The notes: a model not told the origin generated them from the sequence alone. Positions 34,789 to 44,590 are shown, counted from the stretch's first letter. The stretch is DNA of 64,000 bases from an uncultured Mediterranea sp. (GCA_945879145.1 CAMCUZ010000004.1:22087-86086); one strand, 5' to 3'. Numbers and translations: made by a program.

Positions 34789-36345
34789 ATGAAAAATCAC
34801 TTATTTCTACTTTCTTGCCTCTCCGCTGGAGTAGGTCAGCTGATAGCAACCCCGGCTCAGGCCGAAGAGGGAAAAGGAAAAAAAACGCAATCCCAAACGC
34901 CCAACGTCATCGTTATCCTGGCCGATGACCTGGGCTATGGCGACCTGCAATGTTACGGAGCAAAAAATGTGGAGACACCCAACGTCAACCGCTTGGCGGC
35001 TCAGGGCATCCGCTTTACCAACACCCACGCCGTGGCGGCAACCAGTACCCCCTCACGCTACTCCCTCCTCACGGGAGAGTATGCCTGGCGGCGACCCGAT
35101 ACCGACGTGGCTGCGGGCAATGCGGGCATGATTATCCGTCCCGAGCAGTACACCATGGCTGATATGTTCAAGGCAGCGGGCTACCGCACGGCGGCTTTCG
35201 GCAAATGGCACCTGGGCCTGGGTGATAAGACTGGAACGCAGGACTGGAACGCGCCACTCCCCTGCGGATTGGCGGATATCGGCTTTGACGAACACTATAT
35301 CATGGCCGCTACGGCCGACCGCGTGCCCTGTGTATTCATCCAGAACGGACAGGTAGCGAACTACGACCCCTCAGCCCCCATCGAAGTCAACTACCAAAAG
35401 AACTTCCCCGGCGAGCCTACAGGCAGAGAGAATCCCGAACTGCTCTACAACCTCCGCTCCAGCCATGGACACGACTTCTCCATCGTGAACGGCATCGGTC
35501 GCATCGGCTACATGAAGGGAGGCGGCAAGGCGCTGTGGAAAGATGAAGATATCGCCGACTCCATCACCTCGCACGCTATCGACTTCATCCGCCGCAATCA
35601 GGATGAGCCCTTCTTTATCTACTTCTGCACTAACGACATCCACGTACCCCGCTTCCCCCATCCCCGCTTCCGCGGCAAGACGAACATGGGGCTGCGTGGG
35701 GATGCCATCGCCCAGTTTGACTGGTGCGTGGGAGCACTCATGCAGGCGCTCGACGAGATGAAACTGGCCGACAACACCTTGATTATCCTGTCGAGCGACA
35801 ACGGCCCCGTGGTGGATGACGGCTACGACGACCAGGCCGAAGAGCTGCTCCACGGCCATCAGCCTGCCGGACCGTGGCGCGGAAACAAGTACAGCGCCTT
35901 CGAGGGTGGCACCGCCGTACCTGCCATTGTGCGTTGGCCGGCTCAGATCAAAGGCGGACAAGAGTCGGACGTGCTGATGTCACACATCGACTGGATGGCC
36001 TCGCTGGGCAGTCTGCTCCACGCCCGTCTGCCCAAAGGCTCAGCCCCCGACAGCCAGAACCGCCTGGGCAACCTGCTGGGAACAGATGCTACCGACCGAC
36101 CTTGGATTATCGAACAGGCCTCAAGCCACGTCCTCTCCGTGCGCAGCAAGGAGTGGAAATACATCGAGCCCAGCGATGGTCCGGCGATGATTCCCTGGGG
36201 ACCGAAAATCGAGACGGGCAACCTGAGCACCCCTCAGCTCTACCACATCAGCCAGGAACAGGACGAGCACACCAACGTAGCCGCTGAACACCTTGACATC
36301 CTTTTCGAAATGCAGAACATCCTGCGTCGCGAACGAGCAAAATAG
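34789..36345 (+). CDS. Serine-type sulfatase (arylsulfatase A-like), exported (518 aa)
   Basis: Signal peptide to about residue 25, then VIVILADDLGYGDLQCYGA with metal-binding Asp pair. The nucleophile site is STPSRYSLLTG, where the first Ser (S-x-P-S-R) would be converted to formylglycine by an anaerobic sulfatase-maturating radical SAM enzyme; no such gene is in the window. Further metal/sulfate motifs: FGKWHLG, NDIHVPRFPHPRF and SSDNGPV. It belongs to the S1 family, whose gut members remove sulfate from host or algal glycans; specificity is unknown. It lies 14 bp after the Rpn gene. Confidence 0.93.
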   Translation: MKNHLFLLSCLSAGVGQLIATPAQAEEGKGKKTQSQTPNVIVILADDLGYGDLQCYGAKNVETPNVNRLAAQGIRFTNTHAVAATSTPSRYSLLTGEYAWRRPDTDVAAGNAGMIIRPEQYTMADMFKAAGYRTAAFGKWHLGLGDKTGTQDWNAPLPCGLADIGFDEHYIMAATADRVPCVFIQNGQVANYDPSAPIEVNYQKNFPGEPTGRENPELLYNLRSSHGHDFSIVNGIGRIGYMKGGGKALWKDEDIADSITSHAIDFIRRNQDEPFFIYFCTNDIHVPRFPHPRFRGKTNMGLRGDAIAQFDWCVGALMQALDEMKLADNTLIILSSDNGPVVDDGYDDQAEELLHGHQPAGPWRGNKYSAFEGGTAVPAIVRWPAQIKGGQESDVLMSHIDWMASLGSLLHARLPKGSAPDSQNRLGNLLGTDATDRPWIIEQASSHVLSVRSKEWKYIEPSDGPAMIPWGPKIETGNLSTPQLYHISQEQDEHTNVAAEHLDILFEMQNILRRERAK

Positions 36346-36356
36346 AGGTGCAAATT

Positions 36357-36579
36357 GTAACGCTTTATTTCACCATAACACCTTATAAATAAGGCCAATA
36401 GGAGAAGTAAAGCGTTACATTACAGTTATTACAGAAGTTTTTTTATTGGATGCTATATTTCTCTTCTTTCTATATCTATCTATATATATCTATCTATATA
36501 TTAATAAGTTATATATATATAGAGAGAGAGGGATATCACATACGCAAAAAAATAAGCTGTAACAACTGTAATGTAACGC
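36357..36579. repeat. AT-rich region bracketed by GTTACA/TGTAAC inverted iterons (orphan)
   Basis: GCGTTACATTACAG... (36412-36434) is matched at 22 of 23 positions by the inverse of 36557-36579. A second dyad, GTAACGCTTTA (36357-36367) with TAAAGCGTTAC (36408-36418), is perfect and overlaps it. The 120 bp between the large arms are nearly all A/T with TATC and TATA runs. Architecture and GTTACA unit are those of the module B site, but no primase or ATPase gene is nearby. The remainder of the 584-bp gap to 36929 shows no gene I can support. Confidence 0.85.
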
Positions 36580-36929
36580 CAATAAAAAGATAACATTCAG
36601 TCAATCAACATATTAATTTGCCACAGGCGTTATTTTCCCTACGAGGCTACACCCTAATTAGCAAGCCAGACGGCTATAGTTTACCATATTTACCACAAAT
36701 GAAGAGCGATACAGGGCGAATCATCCTGCTCAACGGTGTAAAATCGGATGAATTCCTTGCCATAAAAATTGCATCCGAAAGCAAACAGGAGGCATCTCGA
36801 AACCTGAAAGAAGGTCACAGGCCTCCCATTTGTTGAAGAATCCATCATTAGAGAACAAAGTGGACATCCGCCCTGCCTACCCCCCCCTGGTGAGAGGGTA
36901 GGCATTCACTACTCCACGCTACCCAAGCC

Positions 36930-37631
36930 TCAATTCTTCAGATAGTAATTCACGGTGGTCACCACGCGTATGCTCTTGACGTAGGGCGTGTTGCTGTCGC
37001 GATCTTCAATCACGAACTGACCTTGCGAGGCATTACGTATCTTGCCCAGACGGCTATCGCTATCCTTGGCAAACTTCTCGGCAGCAGCACGGGCGTTGCG
37101 TGTGGCCTCCTCTATCATGCGGGGCTTTATGTCGTTGAGCTTCGTGAAACTGTAGGTTACGTTGTAGCGGTAGTCGCCACCCGTGATGGCGATGCCCTGC
37201 TTGAGCAGCTCGGCCTGCTCACTCATCAGCTGGCGCACAGCCTCCACACGACCCGAAGTGACAGTAATGACCGATGTGGCGTTGTAGCGGTAATTCACCT
37301 GCTGCGCCCCGTAGCGCTCCGCCTCCATGTCGATAATCTCGGGAGCGGCTATACTGATCTCCTCCTCCTGAATGCCACGGCTCTTGAGGAAGGCCACGAT
37401 GGCTTGATTCTTCTTGTTGATGTTGGCATAAATAAGGGCAGGGTCGTTGCCAATATCCTTGAACATCAGCGGCCACACCACCTTATCGGCCGGCACTTCC
37501 ATCTCAGCCAGCCCCTTGACCGTCACGATACGGTCCTTCGCGATAAATTCAGAGATTCCGTTTCTCACTTGATTGCCCAGCAGCAGCAACCCTATGGCGA
37601 TAATGATCGCCTCCCATTTTAGACTTTTCAT
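36930..37631 (-). CDS. SIMPL domain-containing protein (233 aa)
   Basis: One N-terminal membrane anchor (WEAIIIAIGLLLLGNQV, about residues 6-24), then the SIMPL/DUF541 fold: RIVTVKGLAEMEVPADKVVWPL, EEEISIAAPEIIDMEAERYG, ITGGDYRYNVTYSFTKLNDIK and RVVTTVNYYLKN. Family members form periplasmic ring-like oligomers (BP26/SIMPL) of uncertain role. Stands alone between the orphan iteron site and nagA. Confidence 0.92.
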   Translation of the reverse strand: MKSLKWEAIIIAIGLLLLGNQVRNGISEFIAKDRIVTVKGLAEMEVPADKVVWPLMFKDIGNDPALIYANINKKNQAIVAFLKSRGIQEEEISIAAPEIIDMEAERYGAQQVNYRYNATSVITVTSGRVEAVRQLMSEQAELLKQGIAITGGDYRYNVTYSFTKLNDIKPRMIEEATRNARAAAEKFAKDSDSRLGKIRNASQGQFVIEDRDSNTPYVKSIRVVTTVNYYLKN

Positions 37632-37793
37632 GTGCTATATACATTTTGTTCAAGCACAAAAATAACGCATTGTCTGCAGTTTCTGTTCATAGCCCAGAAG
37701 AAATCTGAATCCATTTAATATACCGACATGATTTTTTAGTGTATTTAATTAAAAAAAGCAGAGAGAAACGATAAATGGTATGGGAAAATTCAC

Positions 37794-37801
37794 TAACTTT
37801 G
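37794..37801 (+). promoter_or_regulatory. -7 element of nagA
   Basis: TAACTTTG, 33 bp before the nagA start. No good TTTG at -33; regulation by an activator is possible but not shown. Confidence 0.55.
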
Positions 37802-37834
37802 TCGGTCGAAAATGTAACTAATCCCTAGATCCTT

Positions 37835-39001
37835 ATGTTGACTCAACTTATCAATGCAAAAATTCTCACCCCCCAAGGGTGGCTGAAAGATGGCTCTGTA
37901 CTGATCAGAGACGGTAAAATACTTGAAGTAACCAACTGCGACCTGGCCGTAATCGGCGCACAGCTGATTGACGTGAAAGGCATGTACGTACTGCCTGGAG
38001 GCGTGGAAATCCATGCCCATGGCGGCGGCGGACGCGACTTTATGGAGGGCACCGAGGATGCGTTCCGCAAAGCAGCTGCCACCCACATGCAGTATGGTAC
38101 CACCTCCATCTTCCCCACCCTCTCGTCGAGCACCGTACCCATGATTGAAGCAGCCGCCGAGACCTGCACCAAACTGATGGCCGAACCCGACAGCCCCATC
38201 CTGGGCCTCCACCTCGAAGGCCACTACTTCAACATGAAGATGGCTGGCGGACAGATGCCCGAAAACATCAAGGATCCCGACCCCAACGAATACATCCCCA
38301 TCGTGGAAAAGTGGAACTGCATCAAGCGCTGGGATGCCGCTCCTGAGCTGCCCGGCGCCCTGCAGTTTGGTAAATACATCACCGGCAAGGGCATTCTGGC
38401 CTCGGTAGGCCACACACAAGCTGAATACGAAGACATCCACGCCGCCTTCGAGGCCGGATACAGCCACGCCACCCACTTCTACAACGCCATGCCGGGATTC
38501 CACAAGCGTCGCGAATATAAATATGAAGGAACCGTGGAGAGCATCTACCTGATGGACGATATGACCGTAGAGGTGGTGGCCGACGGTATCCACGTGCCCC
38601 CCACCATCCTCCGCCTGGTCTATCGCATCAAGGGCGTAGAGCGCACCTGCCTGATTACCGACGCCCTGGCCTGCGCAGCCAGCGACAGCAAGGAGGCCTT
38701 CGACCCACGCGTCATCATCGAAGATGGTGTCTGCAAGCTGGCCGACCGCTCGGCGCTGGCCGGTAGTGTAGCCACCATGGACCGTCTGATCCGCACCATG
38801 GTGCAGAAGGCCGAAATTCCTCTGGCCGACGCGGTACGCATGGCCAGCGAAACGCCCGCACGCATCATGGGCGTAAGCGACCGCAAAGGCTCGCTCCAGA
38901 AGGATAAGGATGCCGACATCCTCGTCATGGACGAAGAACTCAACGTACGCGCCGTATGGGCTATGGGCAAACTGGTCGTGGACAAATTGGCTAATAACTA
39001 A
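37835..39001 (+). CDS. nagA: N-acetylglucosamine-6-phosphate deacetylase
   Basis: 388 aa amidohydrolase. Removes acetate from GlcNAc-6-phosphate during amino-sugar use and cell-wall recycling. Motifs: GGVEIHAHGGGGRDFMEG (metal HxH), LGLHLEGHYFN (Glu ligand), VGHTQAEYEDI and SHATHFYNAM (His ligands), LITDALACAASD (catalytic Asp). The next gene starts 15 bp later and belongs to the same pathway. Confidence 0.96.
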   Translation: MLTQLINAKILTPQGWLKDGSVLIRDGKILEVTNCDLAVIGAQLIDVKGMYVLPGGVEIHAHGGGGRDFMEGTEDAFRKAAATHMQYGTTSIFPTLSSSTVPMIEAAAETCTKLMAEPDSPILGLHLEGHYFNMKMAGGQMPENIKDPDPNEYIPIVEKWNCIKRWDAAPELPGALQFGKYITGKGILASVGHTQAEYEDIHAAFEAGYSHATHFYNAMPGFHKRREYKYEGTVESIYLMDDMTVEVVADGIHVPPTILRLVYRIKGVERTCLITDALACAASDSKEAFDPRVIIEDGVCKLADRSALAGSVATMDRLIRTMVQKAEIPLADAVRMASETPARIMGVSDRKGSLQKDKDADILVMDEELNVRAVWAMGKLVVDKLANN

Positions 39002-39016
39002 AAACAACAACGGAAT

Positions 39017-41008
39017 ATGAGAACAAATCTTAGCTCACAAATTACACTCAATAGGGTTTCAACCCGCTATTACCGCCCCGAAAACGCCTTTGAGCGCTCG
39101 GTGCTGACCCGACTGGAAAAGGTGCCTACCGAGATTTATGAGTCGGCCGAGGAGGGTGCCGGACAAATTGCACTCGACATTGCCCAGCTCATCCGCGACA
39201 AGCAGAAGGCCGGACGCTTCTGCGTACTGGCCCTGGCCGGAGGAGCATCGCCCCGCAGCGTCTATGCCCAGCTCGTACGTATGCACCAGGAGGAGGGACT
39301 GAGCTTCCGCAACGTCATCGTATTTAACCTCTATGAATACTACCCCTTGACGGCCGATGCCGTAAACAGCAACCTCAACCAGCTGCGCGAAATGCTGCTC
39401 GACCATGTGGATATCGACCGGCAGAATATCTTCAGCCCCGACAGCACCATCGCCAAAGACGCCATCTTTGAATACTGCCGCCTCTACGAACAACGCATCG
39501 AGAGCTACGGAGGTATCGACATGGCCATCCTGGGCATCGGACGTGTGGGCAACATCGGCTTCAACGAACCGGGTTCGCGCATCAACTCCACCACACGACT
39601 TATCCTGCTCGACAACGCCTCGCGCAACGATGCGGCCAAGATTTTTGGCTCCATCGACAATACCCCTGTCAGCTCCATCACGATGGGTGTACAGACCATC
39701 CTCAACGCCCGCAAGGTCTATCTGCTGGCCTGGGGTGAGGAGAAGGCACAGATGATCAAGGCCTGCGTGGAGGGCAACATCACAGACACTATCCCCGCCT
39801 CGTTCCTGCAGACCCACAACAACGCCCACATCGCTATCGACCTGAGCGCAGCCAGCAACCTGACGCGCATCCAGCGCCCCTGGCTCGTCACCTCGTGCGA
39901 GTGGAACGACAAACTCATCCGCAGCGCCATCGTATGGCTCTGCCAGCTGACTGGCAAGCCCATCCTCAAGCTGACCAACAAGGACTACAACGAAAACGGC
40001 CTGAGTGAACTGCTGGCCCTCTTTGGTTCAGCATACAACGCCAACATCAAGATTTTCAACGACCTGCAGCACACCATCACGGGATGGCCAGGCGGGAAGC
40101 CGAATGCGGATGATACCTACCGTCCGGAACGGGCCAACCCCTATCCCAAGCGCGTAGTGGTCTTCTCGCCCCACCCCGACGACGACGTTATCTCTATGGG
40201 CGGCACCATCCGCCGATTGGTGGAACAGAAGCACGACGTCCACGTGGCCTACCAGACGAGCGGTAACATCGCCGTGGGCGATGAAGAGGTTGTTCGCTTC
40301 CTCCACTTTATCAACGGCTTCAACCAGCTCTTCAACCAAAGCGCCGACCAGGTCATCAACGAGAAATATGCCGAAATCCGGAAGTTCCTGGCCCAGAAGA
40401 AGGATGGCGACATGGATACGCGCGACATCCTGACCATCAAGGGTCTGATACGCCGTGGCGAGGCCCGTACTGCCTGCACCTACAACAACATCCCCCTGGA
40501 TCATTGCCACTTCCTTGACCTTCCCTTCTACGAGACAGGCAAGATTCAGAAGAACCCCATCAGCGAAGCCGACGTGGAGATTGTACGCAACCTGCTGCGC
40601 CAGGTAGCACCGCACCAGATCTTCGTGGCCGGCGACCTAGCCGACCCCCACGGTACACACCGTGTCTGCACAGACGCTGTCTTTGCAGCCATCGACCTGG
40701 AGAAAGAGGCCGGAGCAGAATGGCTGAAAGATTGCCGCATCTGGATGTACCGCGGAGCCTGGGCTGAATGGGAAATTGAGAACATCGAGATGGCTGTACC
40801 CATCAGCCCTGAAGAGCTGAGAGCCAAGCGCAACTCCATCCTCAAACATCAAAGCCAGATGGAGAGCGCACCCTTCCTGGGCAACGACGAACGCCTCTTC
40901 TGGCAACGCAGCGAAGACCGCAACCGCGGTACCGCCTCACTCTACGACAAGTTGGGCCTGGCCTCATACGAAGCCATGGAGGCCTTTGTAGAGTACAAGC
41001 CCCTGTAA
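39017..41008 (+). CDS. NagB-like / PIG-L (LmbE) two-domain protein (663 aa)
   Basis: Residues about 15-300 have the glucosamine-6-phosphate deaminase fold (LALAGGASPRSVYAQLVRM, FNEPGSRINSTTRLILLD). Residues about 375-640 are a PIG-L/LmbE-type de-N-acetylase: VVFSPHPDDDVISMGGTIRRL and DPHGTHRVCTDAVFAA carry the metal ligands. The fusion is typical of Bacteroidales and usually annotated as NagB. However, against E. coli NagB the catalytic Asp72 (in DEY) is Tyr (FNLYEYYPLT), Asp141 is Val and His143 is Asn (GIGRVGNIGFNEP); only Glu148 remains. I therefore doubt deaminase activity and suggest a sugar-binding or altered-reaction domain tied to the de-N-acetylase. Co-transcribed with nagA. Confidence 0.85.
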   Translation: MRTNLSSQITLNRVSTRYYRPENAFERSVLTRLEKVPTEIYESAEEGAGQIALDIAQLIRDKQKAGRFCVLALAGGASPRSVYAQLVRMHQEEGLSFRNVIVFNLYEYYPLTADAVNSNLNQLREMLLDHVDIDRQNIFSPDSTIAKDAIFEYCRLYEQRIESYGGIDMAILGIGRVGNIGFNEPGSRINSTTRLILLDNASRNDAAKIFGSIDNTPVSSITMGVQTILNARKVYLLAWGEEKAQMIKACVEGNITDTIPASFLQTHNNAHIAIDLSAASNLTRIQRPWLVTSCEWNDKLIRSAIVWLCQLTGKPILKLTNKDYNENGLSELLALFGSAYNANIKIFNDLQHTITGWPGGKPNADDTYRPERANPYPKRVVVFSPHPDDDVISMGGTIRRLVEQKHDVHVAYQTSGNIAVGDEEVVRFLHFINGFNQLFNQSADQVINEKYAEIRKFLAQKKDGDMDTRDILTIKGLIRRGEARTACTYNNIPLDHCHFLDLPFYETGKIQKNPISEADVEIVRNLLRQVAPHQIFVAGDLADPHGTHRVCTDAVFAAIDLEKEAGAEWLKDCRIWMYRGAWAEWEIENIEMAVPISPEELRAKRNSILKHQSQMESAPFLGNDERLFWQRSEDRNRGTASLYDKLGLASYEAMEAFVEYKPL

Positions 41009-41085
41009 GGAGTGAATGCCCTCCGCAAAGCAGGTTCCAGAACAGCTGGCCCTAAAGAGAGTGGCATCCCCCATCCATAATCCAA

Positions 41086-41136
41086 CGCCCTGAAACACAG
41101 ATGATATAAATCATGACGTGTTTCAGGGCGATTTTT
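41086..41136 (+). terminator. Terminator of nagA/NagB-PIG-L operon
   Basis: CGCCCTGAAACAC (41086-41098) and GTGTTTCAGGGCG (41118-41130) form a perfect 13-bp stem followed by ATTTTT. Confidence 0.95.
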
Positions 41137-41202
41137 CGCCCATGGACCACAGAGAGGACAAGATGTACAGCGCATGATTAGCCAGAAGGCGAATACACTC
41201 AT

Positions 41203-41232
41203 CACTAAACACTCATCACTAAACACTAAAAA
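41203..41232. repeat. CACTAAA/CACTCAT heptamers before the amidase-like gene
   Basis: Four 7-bp units of the TCACTAA/ACACTCA type end at the start codon region of the 41233 gene. Confidence 0.85.
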
Positions 41233-44148
41233 ATGAAGATACTCCCCCTCACCCTACTCCTGCTCGCTACCTGCACACAGGCTGCCCTGGCACAGACGGT
41301 GGAGCAAACCGTAAGCCAACGGCTCACGGACTACTTCGCCACTTACACCACCACCGATGCGGAGATCAACCGGTGCCAGCTCGACAGTAGTACCATCGAC
41401 TTTAATCGCCGCACCCTCACCATCTATGCCAACGACGCCTTTGGTTATCAGCCCTTCCGTCCCGAAAAGGTGAAGCAGATTTACGAAGAGATTCGCAGGT
41501 TGCTTCCAGGCCCTGTGAACTACTTCAACCTCTCCATCCGAACCGGCGACTACGCCATCGAAGCGCTGGTGCCCAACTACTACCGTTCCAAGCGCAAGGA
41601 AGAGGAGAAGGCACGCCTTTATACCGGCATCAAGGAGCGGCATGCGGCCCCCTGGGTGAGCTGCACCTCTACGCCCTACCGCATCAGCAAGGGACTGGCC
41701 GGCCGCCACATTTCCCTCTGGCAAAGCCATGGCCGTTACTTCGTGAACCGCGAAGGAGAGTGGGGCTGGCAACGGCCACGCCTCTTCTGTACCACCGAGG
41801 ACCTGTTCACGCAGTCATTCATTCTTCCCTACCTCATCCCCATGTTGGAGCAGGCCGGGGCGGTGGTCTATACCCCACGCGAACGCGACACACAACGCCA
41901 CGAAGTGATTGTGGACAACGACACGCCGGGCAGCTCGCGCTACCTGGAGGTGTCAAGCCGCAAGGCCAAGTGGCAGACGGCCCCTGAAAAAGGCTTTGCA
42001 CAACGGCAAGCCATCTACCGCGACAACGACCATCCCTTTACCGACGGAACAGCCCGTATGATTGCCACGGAGCGCAAACCCGAGCGGGCCTTTGCCGAGT
42101 GGATTCCCGACATCCCCGCCACGGGCGAGTACGCCGTCTATGTGAGCTACCAGAGTCTGCCCGAGAGCGTACCCGATGCCAAGTACAGCGTATTCCATAG
42201 TGGTGGAGTGACTGAATTCCGCGTCAACCAGCAGATGGGCGGCGGCACCTGGGTCTATCTGGGCACCTTCCGCTTTGACCAGGGACGCAACGACTACGGC
42301 ATGGTGACCCTCAGCAACGAGAGTGCGACACAGGGAGTGGTGACCGCCGACGCCGTGCGCTTTGGCGGCGGCATGGGCAACGTGGCCCGCGAGGGGAAGG
42401 TGAGCGGATTGCCCCGCTACCTGGAGGGAGCACGCTACGAAGCCCTCTGGAACGGCATGCCCCAAGAGGTCTATAACGGCTACCAAAGCGGCAACGACTA
42501 CAACGACGACATCAACAGCCGCTCGCGCACGCTTAACTACCTCAACGGCGGATCGGCTTACAACCCCCGGGCTGAGGGGCTCGGCGTACCGTTTGAGCTC
42601 AACCTGGCCCTCCATAGCGACGCCGGCTACCACGACGATGACCAGCGGGTAGGTACCCTGGGCATCTACACCACGCGCTTCAACGAGGGGTTGCTGAGTG
42701 CTGGTTCGAGCCGCCTGGCCTCGCGCGATCTGGCCGACCTGCTGATGAGTCAGCTCAACCGCGACATACAGACCGCCATGGGCAACGGCTGGAACCGCCG
42801 CAGCCTGTGGGACCGCAACTACAGCGAGACACGCCTGCCCGCTGTGGCCTCGTGCATCATCGAGCTCCTCTCGCATCAGAACTTTGCCGACATGGTGTGG
42901 GGCTACGACCCCGTGTTCAAATTTACCGTGGGGCGTGCGCTCTACAAAGGCATCCTGCGCTTCCTCGCCACTCAGCACCACACGGATTACGTGGTGCAAC
43001 CCCTCCCCGTGACCCACTTTGCCATCCACTTTGGCAAGAAGAAAAATAGCTTCGAGCTGACCTGGCGCCCACAGGCCGACCCGCTGGAGCCTACCGCCAC
43101 AGCCGATGAATACATCGTCTATACCCGCATAGGGCGCGGAGGATTTGACAACGGCGTGCGCGTCAAGGGCACCTCCTATAGCCTCAAGGTCAAGCCTGGA
43201 GTGGTCTATAGCTTCAAGGTAACTGCCGTGAACCGCGGCGGAGAGAGTTTCCCCTCTGAAATCTTGAGCGCCTATAAGAGCAAGCAGAAGGAGAAGCAAC
43301 GGGTGCTCATCATCAACGGATTTGACCGTCTGAGTGGTCCCGCCATAATCAACAACGCGCAGCAGGCCGGCTTCGACCTGGCACAAGACCCGGGGGTGCC
43401 CTACCTCAAGGATATCTCGCTCTGTGGCTATCAGCAGGTGTTCGACCGCCGGCTGGCAGGCAAACAGCTGGGCGAGAGCGACAACACCCTGGAGGGAGTG
43501 CAGATGGCAGGCAACAGTTTCGACTACCCCTTCATCCACGGCAAGGCCATCCAGGCCACGGCAGGCTACAGTTTCACCTCGTGTAGCGACGAGGCGGTAG
43601 AAGAGAACCTCGTGCCACTATACGCCTACGACGTGGTGGACTACCTCCTCGGGCTGGAGAAACAAGAGGAAGGCATCTCGATCCACCGCTACTACAAGAC
43701 CTTCAGCTCGCCCATGCAACGCGCCCTCTCCTCCTACCTGACCATCGGCGGACGCCTGCTGGTGAGCGGCGCCTACGTAGCCAGTGACATGCAGCAGAGC
43801 GAGAGCAACCGCCTCTTTCTGGACCAGGTATTGAAGTGTGGCTACAGCGGAGCAGCCACCACCACTCAGCCGTACTACCGCGTGAACGGCATGGGCCAGG
43901 AGGGGCTACTGCAACGCCTCCCCAACGAGACCTGCTACCCCCTCCCCTCGACCGACCGGCTGCGAGTCACGCCCGAAAGTTTTGCTGCCATGACCTACGC
44001 CGACGGCACCCCGGCCGCCATAGCCTATCGAGGGGCAGAATATCGCACCTTCATCATGGGCTTCCCCCTAGAGAGCGTGACCGATGAGAGCGTGCGCCAG
44101 CAATGGATGGCCTCCATTTTGCACTTCTTGACCTCGAAAAGCAAATAA
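41233..44148 (+). CDS. Exported amidase-like protein with golvesin/xanthan-lyase-like and Fn3 domains (971 aa)
   Basis: Signal peptide MKILPLTLLLLATCTQAALAQ. Residues about 145-215 and 455-560 look like the two halves of an N-acetylmuramoyl-L-alanine amidase-type zinc hydrolase (ISLWQSHGRYF; LALHSDAGYHDDD, then GLLSAGSSRLASRDLADLL). Between them is a golvesin/xanthan-lyase C-like beta domain (AEWIPDIPATGEYAVYVSYQ, TWVYLGTFRFDQGRNDYGMVTLSN, VVTADAVRFGGG). An Fn3 domain follows near 620-700 and a Rossmann-like C-terminal part (RVLIINGFDRLSGP) to 971. Bacteroidales relatives are annotated as xanthan lyase or Fn3 proteins. A role in cell-wall or glycan cleavage is inferred, not proven. Monocistronic after a strong terminator. 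Confidence 0.8.
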   Translation: MKILPLTLLLLATCTQAALAQTVEQTVSQRLTDYFATYTTTDAEINRCQLDSSTIDFNRRTLTIYANDAFGYQPFRPEKVKQIYEEIRRLLPGPVNYFNLSIRTGDYAIEALVPNYYRSKRKEEEKARLYTGIKERHAAPWVSCTSTPYRISKGLAGRHISLWQSHGRYFVNREGEWGWQRPRLFCTTEDLFTQSFILPYLIPMLEQAGAVVYTPRERDTQRHEVIVDNDTPGSSRYLEVSSRKAKWQTAPEKGFAQRQAIYRDNDHPFTDGTARMIATERKPERAFAEWIPDIPATGEYAVYVSYQSLPESVPDAKYSVFHSGGVTEFRVNQQMGGGTWVYLGTFRFDQGRNDYGMVTLSNESATQGVVTADAVRFGGGMGNVAREGKVSGLPRYLEGARYEALWNGMPQEVYNGYQSGNDYNDDINSRSRTLNYLNGGSAYNPRAEGLGVPFELNLALHSDAGYHDDDQRVGTLGIYTTRFNEGLLSAGSSRLASRDLADLLMSQLNRDIQTAMGNGWNRRSLWDRNYSETRLPAVASCIIELLSHQNFADMVWGYDPVFKFTVGRALYKGILRFLATQHHTDYVVQPLPVTHFAIHFGKKKNSFELTWRPQADPLEPTATADEYIVYTRIGRGGFDNGVRVKGTSYSLKVKPGVVYSFKVTAVNRGGESFPSEILSAYKSKQKEKQRVLIINGFDRLSGPAIINNAQQAGFDLAQDPGVPYLKDISLCGYQQVFDRRLAGKQLGESDNTLEGVQMAGNSFDYPFIHGKAIQATAGYSFTSCSDEAVEENLVPLYAYDVVDYLLGLEKQEEGISIHRYYKTFSSPMQRALSSYLTIGGRLLVSGAYVASDMQQSESNRLFLDQVLKCGYSGAATTTQPYYRVNGMGQEGLLQRLPNETCYPLPSTDRLRVTPESFAAMTYADGTPAAIAYRGAEYRTFIMGFPLESVTDESVRQQWMASILHFLTSKSK

Positions 44149-44186
44149 ATCGCCCCGGATATGGTGTGGATATGCAGAGAAAAACC

Positions 44187-44194
44187 TATCTTTG
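44187..44194 (+). promoter_or_regulatory. -7 element before the 44235 gene
   Basis: TATCTTTG. A transcript starting near 44200 would exclude the long upstream extension of the next ORF and leave ATG 44208 or 44235. Confidence 0.6.
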
Positions 44195-44234
44195 CCTCCG
44201 CATTCTGATGTCGAACTTTAAAACCATTCGAACG

Positions 44235-44555
44235 ATGTTTACGATTCAAACCAACCAGAGCGGTACCCGCTCAATCAACGTGTCAGAAGAGAATCTGGCC
44301 ACGATCGAAAAATATGGACTGTTCCGTCACCTGATAGACAGCAACGGCATCGTGGACGAGAGCGTGCTGGAGAAGTTGCGCCTCAACATCCGCGACCTGA
44401 TTGCCTCGCAAGAGGGCAACTGCAAAGATCTGCTCGACCTCTGCATCGACGTGATTTATCATAGCAACATGAAGGCGTTTGGCCTCAATCAGCTCATCAT
44501 CCTCTACCTGCAATGGCTCAACCAACCGGTAGAAGAGGCGGCTGAAACGGAATAA
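44235..44555 (+). CDS. Conserved-looking small helical protein (106 aa)
   Basis: Soluble, no signal. Starts MFTIQTNQSGTRSINVSEENL and is helical, with Leu-rich ends (DLLDLCIDVIYHSN, NQLIILYLQWL) and an acidic tail (EEAAETE). I do not recognise the family. ATG 44208 would add MSNFKTIRT. It precedes the TusA-like gene by 35 bp and YgiQ, so a shared transcript is likely, but no function follows from that. Confidence 0.75.
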   Translation: MFTIQTNQSGTRSINVSEENLATIEKYGLFRHLIDSNGIVDESVLEKLRLNIRDLIASQEGNCKDLLDLCIDVIYHSNMKAFGLNQLIILYLQWLNQPVEEAAETE

Positions 44556-44590
44556 TCTACTGACCACCCCCTATCAACCCCAGGATAGCG

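Noticed and set aside
36618..36836. 72-codon plus-strand frame in the sulfatase-SIMPL gap
   Set aside because: No family likeness, no clear promoter or start context, unlike codon use of the neighbours. It may be chance.
41953..43539. 528-codon frame antisense to the amidase-like gene
   Set aside because: Val/His/Ala-rich composition typical of shadow frames; sense strand has a signal peptide and known domains.
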